From Acinetobacter zhairuonensis (lineage in GTDB: Bacteria; Pseudomonadota; Gammaproteobacteria; Pseudomonadales; Moraxellaceae): DNA of 64,000 nucleotides. Numbering within the stretch: position 1 is the stretch's first letter; every line of letters starts with the position of its first letter. Position numbers and translations under genes: made by a program. Below the pieces are notes generated by a model. It had not been told where the DNA came from, did not search any database, and worked only from the letters and a program-made list of their open reading frames with translations. Below, piece after piece: positions 56,804-64,000 of the stretch. Location of the stretch: assembly GCF_022601715.1 (NCBI RefSeq), contig NZ_JAKVIM010000002.1:62001-126000 (forward strand), in the 5' to 3' direction.

Positions 56804-57394
56804 ATGGCTGATTTCTCTCACCCTCACATTCAACCTGTCGAACTGGCAAAGGCGTACCGTTTACTTAATCATGGTCCAACCGTCTTGGTGTCTGCACAAC
56901 ATGGTCAGGAAAGTAATGTAATGACTGCCGCTTGGGCGTGTGCCTTAGAGCTGATTCCAGCCAAAGTTTCGGTGGTGCTAGATAAAAGCACCAAAACCCG
57001 AAAATTGATTGAAGATTCAGGTTATTTTGCGCTACAGGTTCCCACCTTAAAGCAAATTGAGTTGGTTCAAGCATTAGGTTCCATCAGCCAGTTTGATGAT
57101 CCTGATAAACTCGCACATTGCCATACGCCACTGTTTCACTTTGACGGTTTTGACTTACCTGTGGTGGAAGGCTGTGCCGCTTGGCTGATTTGTGAGTTAA
57201 TTCCTGAACCACATAACCAGCAAACACATGATCTGTTTATTGGAAAAGTACTTGCAGCCTATGCAGATGATCGTGTGTTCCGTGATGGACATTGGTATTA
57301 CCACGAAGCCGACCCATCTTGGAAAAGTGTGCATCATGTTGCAGGTGGTCATTACTACACCATTGGTGATGCAGTAGATACCAATAAAAAATAA
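56804..57394 (+). CDS. Flavin reductase family protein
   Basis: A 196-residue FMN-binding split-barrel protein. Family motifs are GPTVLVSAQHGQESNVMTAA and VVLDKSTKTRKLIEDSGYFA, with the end FIGKVLAAYADDRVF. Such proteins supply reduced flavin to monooxygenases or carry out small-molecule oxidation-reduction; no partner gene is adjacent. The ATG at 56804 is preferred over a TTG at 56792. It is divergent from tcyP. Confidence 0.85.
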   Translation: MADFSHPHIQPVELAKAYRLLNHGPTVLVSAQHGQESNVMTAAWACALELIPAKVSVVLDKSTKTRKLIEDSGYFALQVPTLKQIELVQALGSISQFDDPDKLAHCHTPLFHFDGFDLPVVEGCAAWLICELIPEPHNQQTHDLFIGKVLAAYADDRVFRDGHWYYHEADPSWKSVHHVAGGHYYTIGDAVDTNKK

Positions 57395-57512
57395 GCATAT
57401 AGATTAAATCAATGCTGCATCCTTTCGACTAAAGGTGAAAAGTCAGCGGTTGTTTTTCTTTATTTTTCACCTTATAGTTCAAGTACATTTTTTAAACAAT
57501 TAGTCAAATTGT

Positions 57513-58715
57513 ATGAACAGGACGTTCTCGGACACCCTCAAACTCAGCCTCTTTCTTTGTTTGAGTATGTGCTTAGGCATTGGTATTTTACGCTTTTCCT
57601 ATACCGCCCTATTGCCTTCAACACGTGAAGCCTATGAATGGAGTCATAACTTTGCCAGTATTTTAGGCAGTGCCAACCTTTTAGGCTATTTGGTGGGTGC
57701 TTATTGGGCAATGAAAATCCCGCAAAATTCCAAAATGCCCATCTATATCATTAGTGCTGCTTTTGTAGGTTCCATCAGCTTGTTTGCATGTGCTTTTTCC
57801 AGTTTTTCGGAAACGTGGTATTTAACGTGGCGTTTCATTTCAGGCATCAGTGGTGGTTTACTGATGATTCTGTCGCCAAGTGTGGTCGCACAATGTAGCG
57901 ATTTACAACATCGCTTTAAAATCAACTTTATTGGTTTTAGTGGCATTGGCTTAGGGGTTTTATGTGCCACACTATTTATGCCCTATCTGGATCGAATTGC
58001 AATTTCTACGGCATGGTTAATCTTATGTGCTTTCGCCTTTAGCATGAGTGCATTGCTCTGGTTGCTCGTACGTCCATTTCAAGATCAACTGCAAGCTATT
58101 CCAGCAACACAATCGCAATCGGATCAAGTCGGTTTCATTTACTACAGCTTGTTGATCGCCTATGCCTGTAGTGCTTTTGCCTATATTCCCCATTCTTTAT
58201 TTTGGATTGACTACCTAAGCCATGTATTGGAACTGAATTTATTCTGGATCAATTTCAACTGGATACTGTATGGCTTAGGCAGTGCCTTAGGTGCCTATAG
58301 CGCATATGTTTTGGCACGCAAGCTCGGGAATTTTGCCGCACTTAAAGTGTTATACAGCATCTACATTTTTGCAATTTTAATTGCCGTACTCAGTTTCTCA
58401 CCTGTTTTTACGTTTCTATCATCCTTCTTAACAGGTCTGCTTAACCCTGCTGTCGTGTTCCTGACCTCCTATACTATTTTGCAATTGTACGGTCTGGCTT
58501 ATAAAAAATTATGGAGTATGGCAACCCTCAGTTTTGCTAGCATTCAATTAGTGGGTGGGATTAGCTTTAGCACTTTGCAGCATTTTGGTGTGTCCTATCA
58601 TCAGCAATTTAGCATAGCCTCTGCGGTACTATTACTCGGCACCTTACAACTGTTTTGGTTTACTCGCCCACATACGAAGAGCACCAATAGCACCAAACAA
58701 ATAACCGATCAGTAA
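57513..58715 (+). CDS. MFS transporter, YbfB/YjiJ family
   Basis: A 400-residue membrane protein with about 12 segments. The start LCLGIGILRFSYTALLPS-like sequence and LLGYLVGAYWAMKI match the YbfB/YjiJ branch of the major facilitator family. Substrate unknown. It lies about 120 bases after the flavin reductase gene and is convergent with the M23 gene. Confidence 0.85.
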   Translation: MNRTFSDTLKLSLFLCLSMCLGIGILRFSYTALLPSTREAYEWSHNFASILGSANLLGYLVGAYWAMKIPQNSKMPIYIISAAFVGSISLFACAFSSFSETWYLTWRFISGISGGLLMILSPSVVAQCSDLQHRFKINFIGFSGIGLGVLCATLFMPYLDRIAISTAWLILCAFAFSMSALLWLLVRPFQDQLQAIPATQSQSDQVGFIYYSLLIAYACSAFAYIPHSLFWIDYLSHVLELNLFWINFNWILYGLGSALGAYSAYVLARKLGNFAALKVLYSIYIFAILIAVLSFSPVFTFLSSFLTGLLNPAVVFLTSYTILQLYGLAYKKLWSMATLSFASIQLVGGISFSTLQHFGVSYHQQFSIASAVLLLGTLQLFWFTRPHTKSTNSTKQITDQ

Positions 58716-58753
58716 TATTCATAACTACCCCATTGACCCAGTGAAATATGAAG

Positions 58754-59314
58754 TTAATTTCCAGTCGAGCGTAAATAAGGATAAGGATTCACTGCCCCTT
58801 GACCAGTCAGATAGATACCATAATGCAGATGCGGGGGTGTATTTTTCGCATTGCCCGTATTCCCTACATAACCCAGCACTGTTCCTTGCTCAACCCAGTC
58901 TCCAACGTCTATCTGCTGCGCATAAGTATCTAAATGGGCATAATAATGTCGACTTAAATCTGGACCAATCACCCACACCACCTTCCCACCCAAGCTATCT
59001 AAACCGACCTTAGCCACTATACCTTGTGTTGTACTTAGTACAGCTGTACCGCGTTTAGCAAAAATATCAATACCTTCATGTTTACGCCCCTGCCCCCTTG
59101 CAGCACCCCAAGTATTGCTGATTTGTTTTGATTGAATACCTTCAACAGGCATTGGTAACTGCTGGGAAAGATTTTGACGTGCGAGCTGAAATTGTAATAT
59201 TGGATATTGCCAACTGGTCGATTCTCCAGAGCTTGGCGGTGTACATGCCTGTAGCATCAAGCTAAGTACGAATATAAGCGTAACGGATTTAAACTTCTGA
59301 TATTTAGGATTCAT
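58754..59314 (-). CDS. M23-family peptidase-like lipoprotein
   Basis: A 186-residue protein with a lipobox LMLQAC (Cys24), so it is lipid-anchored in the envelope. The C-terminal LytM/M23 domain has the zinc motifs HEGIDIF (HxxxD) and HLHYG (HxH), with GDWVEQGTVLGYVGNTG. All metal residues are present, so it may cut peptidoglycan cross-links or stimulate amidases. No LysM or coiled-coil domain is present. It ends close to the convergent MFS gene. Confidence 0.9.
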   Translation of the reverse strand: MNPKYQKFKSVTLIFVLSLMLQACTPPSSGESTSWQYPILQFQLARQNLSQQLPMPVEGIQSKQISNTWGAARGQGRKHEGIDIFAKRGTAVLSTTQGIVAKVGLDSLGGKVVWVIGPDLSRHYYAHLDTYAQQIDVGDWVEQGTVLGYVGNTGNAKNTPPHLHYGIYLTGQGAVNPYPYLRSTGN

Positions 59315-59710
59315 TCGAATGATGTAGAACTTTTATAATTGGCTCAATTCTAGCTGTGAGCGCTAAACTTCCCTATAGTGTTTTGGTTATTCAGGCTTAT
59401 TTCAAAACCCCAATGAGCTGCTAAAAATGATGGCGAGCACAGTATTTTGACAAGCGGTTAAATCACTTTAAGAATTGATGAAAATAAAAAATTTTGACAA
59501 AAAAAAAAGCCTACAAATGAGTCAAGTAGGCTTTAAAAAAATTTAAAACAAGTCAGGGAACTATCGGCTTTAAATCTTGTGCTAATAGTGCCAAAGCTGT
59601 AAGCCATTTACAATACTTTGGTTAAAGATATATTTAAAATATTTGTTAAAAAGTCCTTTTTTTTGTAATACAGGCAGAAAAATGCCGATAGATTCTGATA
59701 CATGTCCCAA
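59315..59710. other. Intergenic region with one hairpin
   Basis: About 395 AT-rich bases. The only clear element is the hairpin at 59506-59534. No open frame with a good start was seen. Confidence 0.4.
59506..59534 (-). terminator. Terminator downstream of the hemerythrin gene
   Basis: A 9-bp stem (59506-59514 with 59526-59534) preceded by a long A run, so the minus strand reads hairpin then a run of T. It lies about 180 bases past the hemerythrin stop. Confidence 0.75.
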
Positions 59711-60181
59711 TCAACTGCTCAAACTATCTTTTTGCTTATTTAAATAGTGATGGTATTCCTTCAGATATTGTTGAGCCAATGCTGTCTTTTGCGGCTCAGC
59801 TAAAATTTTTCCCGCTTGCTGAAAAAAACCATGCTCCTCTTCTTTCAAATGATGATGCACCGTTTCAGATAATTTCTTGGCAATTGATAACCAACTCGGA
59901 TGACTAAAATCCAAGTCTGTCAGCTGCTCTAATAGCTCATCCATCGCGTGATGTTCTGCTAAAGCATGACGCGTAATATTCAGTCCTGAATCAGTCATCA
60001 TGAGTGGAATATAAAAATATCGATCTTCTGCAACGGCATGTGCAAACAATTCATTCTTTAATGCATAAAACAATTCATGCCGTTCTTCACTATCCCCTGA
60101 GGTTTCAATTAACTGTTGCGACAAGATTCTCTGCTTATCATGACTTTGTCTTAATGCTTCAAAAATTGTGGTACTTGTCAT
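59711..60181 (-). CDS. Hemerythrin-domain protein
   Basis: A 156-residue four-helix protein with the hemerythrin pattern of spaced His and Glu: RQSHDKQRILSQ, ELFAHAVAEDRYFY, HALAEHHAMDELLEQL and VHHHLKEEEHGFFQQA. It could bind a di-iron centre and sense or store oxygen or NO. The ATG at 60181 has AGAGGG about nine bases upstream; an earlier start at 60226 is less likely. Confidence 0.88.
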   Translation of the reverse strand: MTSTTIFEALRQSHDKQRILSQQLIETSGDSEERHELFYALKNELFAHAVAEDRYFYIPLMMTDSGLNITRHALAEHHAMDELLEQLTDLDFSHPSWLSIAKKLSETVHHHLKEEEHGFFQQAGKILAEPQKTALAQQYLKEYHHYLNKQKDSLSS

Positions 60182-60774
60182 TGCGATCAACCCTCTTGAA
60201 CGTATGTATGCATCTACTATGGACATACTCCATAAAATGGTCAGTTTCCGAACTGTTTTATTTTTAAGCGTAATGCATTACCATTTTTTTCAAATTGTGT
60301 TTTTACTGCTGTTCATTGTTAATGTAAAAAAATCCAATAATTAGAGCTGCAACCCCAGCTCAATTTGCTAAATGTTTAGACACTATTAAATAGAAAAAAT
60401 TAAAAAAGAATAAGTCGCTCACCCTGTATTTAAAGCGATTGCACAAGAAGATTTCGTCCCTTGCTCAAAAAGGAATTGCATGAAAAATTCCTAAAACTAC
60501 AGTTTATAAAATGCTAGTTCTATTAAACTAAATCAAAAATACTCATGACTCTAGAACCAGAGCTTTAGATAAGTACAATAATCTTCACTGCAAAATAGAA
60601 TGAATATCACCCAATTTTTAAGTGCATGACATTGAGATTTTCAAAAAAGAAGCGATAAATAAAAACCACAGATATTCTTATTATTCTATATATTGAATAA
60701 ATCTAAATCATTTTTCATCATCAGACTAAAAATCTAAGAATTAAAAATAACAGCTTTAAGCAAGGAGGCAATCA
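60182..60774. other. Intergenic region between hemerythrin and catalase-like genes
   Basis: About 590 very AT-rich bases between divergent genes. No credible gene, hairpin or operator was recognised. It should hold both promoters. Confidence 0.4.
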
Positions 60775-61920
60775 ATGCCCAATTTCAAAAGACCTGAGCT
60801 CTTAGGTTTTCTTTTTCCCACAGTATTGCTCATAAGTGTTTCCACTATCGTATCTGCAAACACTGCACCAGTAGTGCTGAATACCACCAAAGCGCTTGCT
60901 TATCCAAATATAGATCCCAGTTTAAGTGAAAGCCTTTATCCGAATGAGGCCGCCACGGCTAAACAAATTGCAAACAGCATTGAAATGTCCATTCGTAAAC
61001 AATATGCCACAGATCTCGCACTACGTGATGCACACCCTAAAGCTCATGGTTGCGTACGCGCAGAATTTCAAATAAATGACACATTACCTCCCACCCTAGC
61101 GCAAGGTGTTTTCATTCCAGGCAAAACCTATCCAACATGGATTCGTTTTTCCAATGCATCGAGTAATGCTAAACAGGCGGATATTAAAAAAGATGCACGC
61201 GGCATGGCAATCAAGCTTTTAGGGGTGTCTGGTAAAAATCTTTCAGATGAACCGTCCTCTACCCAAGATTTCATCATGATCAACCACCCAGTCTTTTTTG
61301 CCAATGACCCTGCTCGCTATCTGTCATTCATACAAGATATCAATAGTGACAAATTTCTAAAAAAACTACATATTCCTTTTGCATTAGGGGCAAAAGGCAC
61401 TTGGATTGCGCTAAATACTAGAAATAAAATTTCAAATCCATTACAAACCAGATACTGGTCTATGGTGCCCTATCAATTGGGATTAGGTAATCAACGTCAG
61501 GCGGTAAAATATTCTGTTCGAGCTTGTTCTACCATTGTCAGCCCTTTTCCTACTAGGCCTAACAAGGACTTCTTAAGGGAGGCACTCCGCACGAGTTTGC
61601 AGGAAAGCGATGCGTGCATGGAATTTTTAGTACAACCTCGAACATCCAGTGCCATGTCCGTCGAAGACTCTATGACTGAATGGAAAGAAGACCAAGCCCC
61701 TTTCTACAAGGTGGCAACGATTCGCATTCCTAAGCAAGTATTTGATACCCCAGAGCAAAATATTTTTTGTGAAAACCTCTCTTTTACACCATGGCATGCA
61801 TTAGCTGAACACAAACCTCTTGGTGCGATAAACCGAATGCGTAAAGTTATCTATGAGCAGATTAGTCGCGTCCGACATGAAATGAATTCGACTGAAAGAT
61901 TGGAACCCTCATCCCAATAA
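60775..61920 (+). CDS. Secreted catalase-family (SrpA-like) heme protein
   Basis: A 381-residue protein with a signal peptide (LLGFLFPTVLLISVSTIVSA) and a small-subunit catalase-like core: HPKAHGCVRAEFQ (distal His), WIRFSNASSN, DARGMAIKLLGV, DFIMINHPVFF and NPLQTRYWSMVPYQLG (proximal region). Periplasmic members of this branch may act as peroxidases or on organic substrates rather than as classical catalases. AAGGAGG lies before the ATG. No cytochrome partner is encoded nearby. Confidence 0.85.
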   Translation: MPNFKRPELLGFLFPTVLLISVSTIVSANTAPVVLNTTKALAYPNIDPSLSESLYPNEAATAKQIANSIEMSIRKQYATDLALRDAHPKAHGCVRAEFQINDTLPPTLAQGVFIPGKTYPTWIRFSNASSNAKQADIKKDARGMAIKLLGVSGKNLSDEPSSTQDFIMINHPVFFANDPARYLSFIQDINSDKFLKKLHIPFALGAKGTWIALNTRNKISNPLQTRYWSMVPYQLGLGNQRQAVKYSVRACSTIVSPFPTRPNKDFLREALRTSLQESDACMEFLVQPRTSSAMSVEDSMTEWKEDQAPFYKVATIRIPKQVFDTPEQNIFCENLSFTPWHALAEHKPLGAINRMRKVIYEQISRVRHEMNSTERLEPSSQ

Positions 61921-62310
61921 AAATTAATTAAGAAAATATGGCTAAACCGTATGGTCAGTTCATAATTTAATGTCTAAAGAAGAAGTCCTTATCGTTATGC
62001 AACTTCATCAACAATATATTGCCTTAAAGCATTTAGAAAAAATGGATCAATAATGTGTTCAACTTAAGCATCTTTTGTAGGGCAACTGAAATCAAATATT
62101 TACCAAATATGTCCAAGGTTTGGAACAAAGAAGATTACCTATCCGATGTAAAGAATAAAATTGAGGAGCATCAGCCGAAATCTGATATAGTAGCCTACAT
62201 CTCATGGGCTTTTTCCTTACCCTTCCCGACCTACTCCCACTTATACGGGTAACCAAACGGGTAACACAAGCAAGCCCAAACAAATTTTTTAAATTTTTTA
62301 GTAGGTTAAA
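61921..62310. other. Intergenic region before rluE with gene scraps
   Basis: About 390 bases. Two short plus-strand frames lie here in different frames: 61970-62053 (27 codons, begins MSKEEVLIVMQ) and 62055-62252 (65 codons, containing MSKVWNKEDYLSDVKN). Neither was recognised. They may be parts of a broken small gene. Direct copies of CGGGTAAC occur at about 62246 and 62260. Confidence 0.4.
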
Positions 62311-63099
62311 GTGAAAATAGTCATTCTTAACAAGCCTTATGACGTTCTCTCTCAGTTTCGTAAAGACGAAGCGCATATGACAATGTCTGACTTTGTAGAC
62401 GATTCAACTTTGCGTTTAGCAGGTCGTCTCGATATGGACTCTGAAGGCTTAGTTTTTTTAACTGACCACGGTGGTTTAAATCAATACATTACCAATCCTG
62501 CAAACAAAAAGTACAAAACATATTTAGTACAGCTTGATGGTGATGTCACCGAAGAAGCATTAGAGCAACTTCGTAATGGTATTGAATTAAAAGATGGCAT
62601 GACTTTGCCAGCTAAAGCCATCAAAGTTCAACAACCTGAATGGTTATGGGATCGTGATCCTCCTGTCCGTTTCCGTGCTTCGGTTCCGACATCTTGGGTT
62701 GAAATTTCAATTTGTGAAGGTCGTAACCGCCAAGTACGTCGTATGACTGCTGCTGTTGGCTTCCCGACTTTACGTTTAATTCGTACTAAAATTGGCTCAA
62801 TTGACTTGGTGCAATTAGGTTTACAACCAGGTGAAACTAAAGAAATTGAACCTTTATTGTACCCAGACTTTAAAGATATTCCTGCGGAAGAGCCGTATCG
62901 CTCACGTTCGTATGTGAAGAAACCTGGTGGTACAGGTGGTAAGCCAATGGTTCGTAAGAACAAAGATGGTTCTACCAAAAAATCAGGTACTAAGCGTATT
63001 TGGCAAATGGATGAAAGCGAAAAACCTCGTCGTAAGACCAATGGTACAACACGTCCAAATACCAAAGCTCCACGTGGTCGTGGACGTGGTAGTCGTTAA
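62311..63099 (+). CDS. rluE: 23S rRNA pseudouridine synthase of the RluE type
   Basis: A 262-residue enzyme of the RsuA family. The catalytic Asp is in AGRLDMDSEGLVFLT, with NKKYKTYLVQLDG and CEGRNRQVRRMTAAVGFPTL in the active site. Its position next to icd is like that of rluE in E. coli. The last 75 or so residues are an added basic low-complexity tail (KKPGGTGGKPMVRKNKDG, RGRGRGSR), absent from the E. coli enzyme and likely to bind RNA. The start is GTG at 62311 with TAGG upstream. Confidence 0.87.
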   Translation: MKIVILNKPYDVLSQFRKDEAHMTMSDFVDDSTLRLAGRLDMDSEGLVFLTDHGGLNQYITNPANKKYKTYLVQLDGDVTEEALEQLRNGIELKDGMTLPAKAIKVQQPEWLWDRDPPVRFRASVPTSWVEISICEGRNRQVRRMTAAVGFPTLRLIRTKIGSIDLVQLGLQPGETKEIEPLLYPDFKDIPAEEPYRSRSYVKKPGGTGGKPMVRKNKDGSTKKSGTKRIWQMDESEKPRRKTNGTTRPNTKAPRGRGRGSR

Positions 63100-63113
63100 G
63101 ATTTGATTGTTTT

Positions 63114-63137
63114 AAAGCCCACGTAAGTGGGCTTTTT
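63114..63137 (+). terminator. Terminator after rluE
   Basis: A perfect 9-bp stem (63114-63122 with 63127-63135) with a GTAA loop and T tail. Confidence 0.88.
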
Positions 63138-63149
63138 AATAACCGAACA

Positions 63150-63854
63150 TTATTGCCTAATAATAAAAGAGCTTTCAATTTCCCAAGAGTTTTTTATAAA
63201 GAATGCTTTAAGTAAATAGTTTTCGCTTATTTGACTATTAAATTTAGTTTTATAAATAAGAGTAATTGGAACTGTCATAAATTTTGAATCTACTGATAAA
63301 TCTGATAACTCAGAATTAAAATAAGTAGTTTCCAATGTAGCTTCATCGACTTTCAACTTACTAATAACAGGAAAAACCTTATTTTTTATATTGATCTCAA
63401 TATGTAATGCTTCCCCAATTCCTCTCTTATGAATTTTCAGCATTAGCTTCAATTCACCACTTTTAGCTTCATTGATGGAATATTTTTCACAGCTACAAGA
63501 ATCTATTGATAAATTTGGCATAGCCGAGTGATTCATAGCATCAAATTGTTGCTTTTGAATTTTCGACAATTCTCCTTGCAGTTTTACACTAGCTCTCATC
63601 TCATCAATCTGAAGTTTAAGTGCTTTTTCTTGTTGCTCTAAGGCTCTCGTATTCTGATCTAACTGCTTACCTTGCTGTATATAACCCAAAATCAACCAAA
63701 AGAAAGCAATTGGGGCAAAAATCCCCGCAAGAAAATCACCTAATTCATTGAGTGATTCTGCTGATTTCAAACTTCCAAGAATCCAAATTAAACCAATTAC
63801 ACCTAACCAAATAACTGTAACTGCTATAGCCCAATTTAAACTTTTCTTATTCAT
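63150..63854 (-). CDS. Hypothetical membrane protein with coiled coil
   Basis: A 234-residue protein with two hydrophobic segments near the N-terminus (AIAVTVIWLGVIGLIWILG and IFAPIAFFWLILGYI), a coiled-coil stretch (QQEKALKLQIDEMRASVKLQ) and a soluble beta-rich C-terminal half of about 110 residues. No family was recognised. It is clearly richer in A and T than rluE. Starts upstream to 63920 fall inside the terminator hairpin of the next gene, so 63854 (or 63875) is preferred. It lies between rluE and icd, which are adjacent in E. coli. Confidence 0.7.
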   Translation of the reverse strand: MNKKSLNWAIAVTVIWLGVIGLIWILGSLKSAESLNELGDFLAGIFAPIAFFWLILGYIQQGKQLDQNTRALEQQEKALKLQIDEMRASVKLQGELSKIQKQQFDAMNHSAMPNLSIDSCSCEKYSINEAKSGELKLMLKIHKRGIGEALHIEINIKNKVFPVISKLKVDEATLETTYFNSELSDLSVDSKFMTVPITLIYKTKFNSQISENYLLKAFFIKNSWEIESSFIIRQ

Positions 63855-63887
63855 ATTTTTATCCAGTTCAAACATCTTGAAATATAA

Positions 63888-63917
63888 AAAAAGCCGATGC
63901 ATTTGCATCGGCTTTTT
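63888..63917 (-). terminator. Terminator of the gene entering from the right
   Basis: A perfect 13-bp stem (63888-63900 with 63905-63917) with A and T runs. It lies about 35 bases past the stop of the probable icd on the minus strand. Confidence 0.85.
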
Positions 63918-63950
63918 CACATCATCGACTAATAGCCGATTTTGCTAAAC

Positions 63951-64000
63951 TTAAACAGTTTCAAGTGCAGCATTAAGAGTCGCACTTGGACGCATAACAG
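63951..64000 (-). CDS. icd: Isocitrate dehydrogenase, probable, C-terminal end only
   Basis: The minus strand carries an open frame running off the window, whose last codons read VMRPSATLNAALETV before TAA at 63951-63953. This resembles the C-terminus of the monomeric NADP-dependent isocitrate dehydrogenase. The neighbour rluE supports this. Only 15 residues are visible, so the identity is tentative. Confidence 0.55.
   Translation of the reverse strand, partial: VMRPSATLNAALETV

Overview
The window reads as a chromosomal segment of an Acinetobacter-type gammaproteobacterium (Moraxellaceae). The grounds are AT-rich intergenic DNA, protein sequences of that style (betB-betA, membrane-anchored Mqo, glnD-dapC, monomeric-type isocitrate dehydrogenase next to rluE), and dense coding broken by short hairpin-plus-T-run terminators. 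Species cannot be fixed from the sequence alone. Both ends cut genes: betB at the left (C-terminal part only) and a probable icd at the right (last 15 codons only).

Layout. 1-2.2 kb: glycine betaine synthesis from choline (betB, betA). 2.7-6.3 kb: malate:quinone oxidoreductase, an EntS-like MFS exporter and a small membrane protein. 6.4-10.6 kb: an iron cell-surface-signalling cassette with a Fur box, an ECF sigma factor (FecI type), an anti-sigma/sensor (FecR type) and a TonB-dependent receptor carrying the N-terminal signalling (STN) domain. 10.6-12.5 kb: a decayed mobile-element region with scraps of phage-like genes, including the C-terminal part of an adenine methylase, abutting a CAT-anticodon tRNA. 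13.0-20.2 kb: a secreted SnoaL-like protein, then an amine or amino-acid catabolism locus (aldehyde dehydrogenase, two APC permeases, a PuuB-like FAD oxidase). The divergent aldehyde dehydrogenase and first permease genes share a near-identical 58-nt start region as an inverted repeat.

20.4-28.3 kb: acyltransferase, yebC, an Lrp-type regulator, a GST-like protein, a damaged methionine/sulfur-compound ABC uptake locus, then ychF. In the uptake locus an acyl-CoA-dehydrogenase-like start is fused to a MetQ tail, the next metQ has an in-frame TAA, and metN and metI look intact. 28.4-33.6 kb: Fur-box-preceded sodA, several small membrane or secreted proteins, an Mpo1-like protein, a Crp/Fnr regulator, a lipoprotein and azlC-azlD. 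33.9-39.0 kb: purT, glnD and dapC in a row. 39.0-46.2 kb: transporters, an AraC regulator, overlapping gpx-msrB, an alaA with an unusual N-terminal domain, gloB, a long perfect hairpin and a second Mpo1-like protein. 46.6-51.2 kb: tandem CYTH/CHAD genes of which the first has a decayed CHAD half, a DUF3144 gene and a secreted-protein gene interrupted by TAA at codon 6. 51.4-64 kb: M16 peptidase, PhzF-like isomerase, cystine transporter, flavin reductase, MFS, M23 lipoprotein, hemerythrin, a secreted catalase-like protein, rluE with a basic tail, an AT-rich unknown gene and the icd end.

No complete insertion sequence, CRISPR array or obvious defence system was seen. The most informative signals are gene damage and fusion (metQ chimera and nonsense codon, secreted-protein nonsense codon, CHAD decay), the duplicated leader at 15.0/15.7 kb, the AlaA fusion, and several short ORFs with plausible ribosome binding sites.
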